This document shows, in pieces, positions 62,330 through 64,000 of a stretch of 64,000 nucleotides of DNA; within the stretch, counting starts at the first letter, position 1, and every line of letters begins with the position of its first letter. The stretch comes from Clostridia bacterium (GTDB taxonomy: Bacteria; Bacillota; Clostridia; Peptostreptococcales; Anaerovoracaceae): positions 124,001 through 188,000 of the forward strand of contig CABJAP010000009.1 in the NCBI GenBank assembly GCA_902363595.1, in the 5' to 3' direction. A program made the position numbers and the translations under genes. The notes beneath the pieces were generated by a model. It searched no databases. It worked only from the letters and a program-made list of their open reading frames with translations, and had not been told where the DNA came from.

Positions 62330-63651
62330 GGATTCTGGGGAAAGCAGACTGTGATCCGGGTGCCGATTTCTTCACGGCTGAGGACTTGGAAATATCCGCC
62401 GTGGCGGTCGACAATCCATTTGGCGATGGAAAGTCCCAGCCCGGTTCCGCCGCTGTCTCTGCCCCGGGCCGGATCGGCGCGGAAAAACCGCTCAAATACG
62501 TGGGAAACATCGCCGGCCGCAATGCCGATTCCTTCGTCCTGAACCACAAAGCATGGGTGGTTTTTTTCGTTTTTTTTGACTTGAAGCACGATGTCGGCGC
62601 CGGCGGGCGTGTATTTTGCCGCGTTGTCCACCAGAATACGGGCGGCCTGCTTTACCATAGCCGCATCCCCTGTAATTTTCAGGTCTTCCGACTCTTTCAA
62701 ATGGTAATGATGGTCGGAATCGATCATTACCGATTCATCGAAGACCTCTTTGATGGTTTCCCTCAAAGAAAATTCTTCCATGGTAAGTTTGGTCCTGCCG
62801 CTGTCACCCCTTGCCAAAAACAGCAGTTGTTCCACCAGCTTTTTCATATGATCTGATTCGCTCTTTATGGCATCGATGGATTCGGCAAGAATTTTTTCAT
62901 CCTCTTTTCCCCATCGGTCCAGCATGTTGGCGTAGCCCTGAATGACGGCGATGGGCGTTCTCAGCTCATGGGAAGCATCGGACACAAAACGGGCTTGCTG
63001 CTGGTAGGATTGGCGCATACGGTCCAGCAGACTGTTGACGGCCTGTTCCAGCCCCTCCAGTTCCGTGTCTCCGGTTTGCAGCCTGGCGTCAGGCCCGGTG
63101 GGGCTGATCTGGCTGATGGCATCCTCCAAATCGTGGAATTTGCTTTCATCAAAAGCAGCAGCGTCGGTCAGTTCCTTTGCCTTTTGGGTCATTTCATAGA
63201 GCGGGGCCAGCTGCCTGCGGGCCTTGCGGGATCCGGTCAGCATATCAGAGAGCAGACTCAGCAGCTGAATGAGGATGATCAATGCCAGGCATCGCCAGGA
63301 AAAGACCAGAAACTTTCCCGCATAGACGGTCTGTTTTTTGCCGCTGGAATCCTCATAAACATATTGGGCGCGGATCATGGTATCCTGAAAAGGTATCAGA
63401 ATCCAGCGTTTGCTCCTCTGCGCATAGCCCTGGTGTTCTTCCGGTATTTGATCAGCATCGATGGTTTCAAAGTGCCGGGGCGTTTTAAGGCTGAATTCTG
63501 CGCCGGTTTTCGTTTCTTGAAAATAACACCAGCCGCCGATGGTCAATCCCGCCGCCAGAATGTCGAAAAGAAGAAAGGCGGCAAAAAGGCCTGCCACCCA
63601 GCTTCGGTTGATGTTTCTGGCGATGGATCTCATTTTTTTCGTTTCGTTCAT
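62323..63651 (-). CDS. Two-component sensor histidine kinase
   Basis: A 442-residue membrane kinase. Two membrane segments (about residues 20-43, GLFAAFLLFDILAAGLTIGG; and about 112-135, RCLALIILIQLLSLLSDML) flank a small external sensor region of about 70 residues. The histidine is in VSDASHELRTPIAVIQGYAN; ATPase boxes are ARILVDNAAKYTPAG, DEGIGIAAGD and GGTGLGLSIAKWIVDRHGGY. It overlaps the YitT end and follows the response regulator gene, three bases after its stop, forming a two-component operon. Confidence 0.93.
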   Translation of the reverse strand: MNETKKMRSIARNINRSWVAGLFAAFLLFDILAAGLTIGGWCYFQETKTGAEFSLKTPRHFETIDADQIPEEHQGYAQRSKRWILIPFQDTMIRAQYVYEDSSGKKQTVYAGKFLVFSWRCLALIILIQLLSLLSDMLTGSRKARRQLAPLYEMTQKAKELTDAAAFDESKFHDLEDAISQISPTGPDARLQTGDTELEGLEQAVNSLLDRMRQSYQQQARFVSDASHELRTPIAVIQGYANMLDRWGKEDEKILAESIDAIKSESDHMKKLVEQLLFLARGDSGRTKLTMEEFSLRETIKEVFDESVMIDSDHHYHLKESEDLKITGDAAMVKQAARILVDNAAKYTPAGADIVLQVKKNEKNHPCFVVQDEGIGIAAGDVSHVFERFFRADPARGRDSGGTGLGLSIAKWIVDRHGGYFQVLSREEIGTRITVCFPQNPH

Positions 63652-63654
63652 AGT

Positions 63655-64000
63655 TTATTTATCCTTTATCACATATCCGATTCCTCTGACTGTGTGAATG
63701 ATTTTTTCGCCGAACACGTCATCTATTTTACTTCTTAAATAATACACATATACATCCACTACGTTCGTCTCCCCCATATAGTCATAACCCCATACTCGTT
63801 CCAGCAGCGTATCTCTGCTCATGACGATGGACTTGTTTTCCAGTAAAGTCCGCAGCAGCAAAAATTCCCGTTTGGTCAAATCAATGGCCGTATCCCCATA
63901 GGTCACGGTGTGGCGGGCGGTGTCCATAGACAGCTGCCCGTAGACTAAACGATTTTCCTGATCTGATCGGGCGGGCGCGTCGGTTTTTACCGCTTTTTTC
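63655..64000 (-). CDS. OmpR-family response regulator, C-terminal part (truncated by window edge)
   Basis: The minus strand is open from the window edge to a stop at 63655-63657, giving about 114 residues. It is a winged-helix effector domain (IDLTKREFLLLRTLLENKSI, VDVYVYYLRSKIDDVFGEKI and HTVRGIGYVI). The receiver half lies outside the window. An ATG at 63927 is internal and not the start, because the homologous linker continues upstream of it. It is the first gene of the operon with the kinase at 62323. Confidence 0.9.
   Translation of the reverse strand, partial: KKAVKTDAPARSDQENRLVYGQLSMDTARHTVTYGDTAIDLTKREFLLLRTLLENKSIVMSRDTLLERVWGYDYMGETNVVDVYVYYLRSKIDDVFGEKIIHTVRGIGYVIKDK

Overview
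The window reads as a chromosomal segment of a Gram-positive anaerobe of the class Clostridia. Evidence: a PolC-type replicase, a CBS/DRTGG-type Mn-dependent pyrophosphatase, LrgAB, YlxR/YlxQ in the nusA-infB operon, strong AGGAGG-type ribosome binding sites, a corrinoid methyltransferase operon and a 3-hydroxyacyl-CoA dehydrogenase. An Anaerovoracaceae/Family XIII-like gut anaerobe is possible but cannot be fixed from this sequence alone. No rRNA, tRNA, CRISPR array, transposase or phage gene was seen.

Layout. 1-5.9 kb: a truncated AraC-type regulator diverges from a five-gene corrinoid operon (corrinoid protein, non-pyrrolysine MttB homologue, UroD-family methyltransferase, RACo-like reactivator, MetH-activation-like protein). 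5.9-11.3 kb: small accessory units (ATC hydrolase-like protein, MerR-methyltransferase fusion with a drug/metabolite transporter, ECF sigma factor with a DUF2461 protein, 3-hydroxyacyl-CoA dehydrogenase). 11.8-23.6 kb: XpaC/TelA pair, acyltransferase, two-component system, mscL, lrgAB, pyrophosphatase and iron-dependent alcohol dehydrogenase. 24.1-34.9 kb: an unusual tandem repeat array leads into pyrH-frr-uppS-cdsA-(lipoprotein)-dxr-rseP-ispG-polC. 35.1-38.3 kb: an accessory island of regulators (ribbon-helix-helix protein, three XRE proteins, a sigma factor) plus a hydrolase. 38.3-46.7 kb: rimP-nusA-ylxR-ylxQ-infB-rbfA-nrnA-truB-ribF. 47.1-53.0 kb: an inserted TetR-controlled catabolic cassette (class III aminotransferase, class II aldolase, FGGY kinase, MFS transporter). 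53.1-55.9 kb: rpsO and pnp. 56.3-64 kb: AbrB-like protein, secreted CHAP/SH3 protein, YgiQ radical SAM protein, DNA methyltransferase, YitT protein and a two-component system truncated by the window edge.

The backbone is the conserved Firmicute order from pyrH to pnp, covering nucleotide supply, ribosome recycling, undecaprenol, CDP-DAG and MEP isoprenoid synthesis, replication, transcription-translation coupling and RNA turnover. It is broken at two places by accessory insertions. The most unusual observations are (i) a family of intergenic elements with a constant CGGC-GTT-GCCG core and outer stems that change sequence but keep pairing, tandemly repeated before pyrH and scattered elsewhere; (ii) a PolC with no DEDD exonuclease domain; (iii) a nested multi-hairpin region before pnp; (iv) the aminotransferase/aldolase/kinase cassette of unknown substrate.
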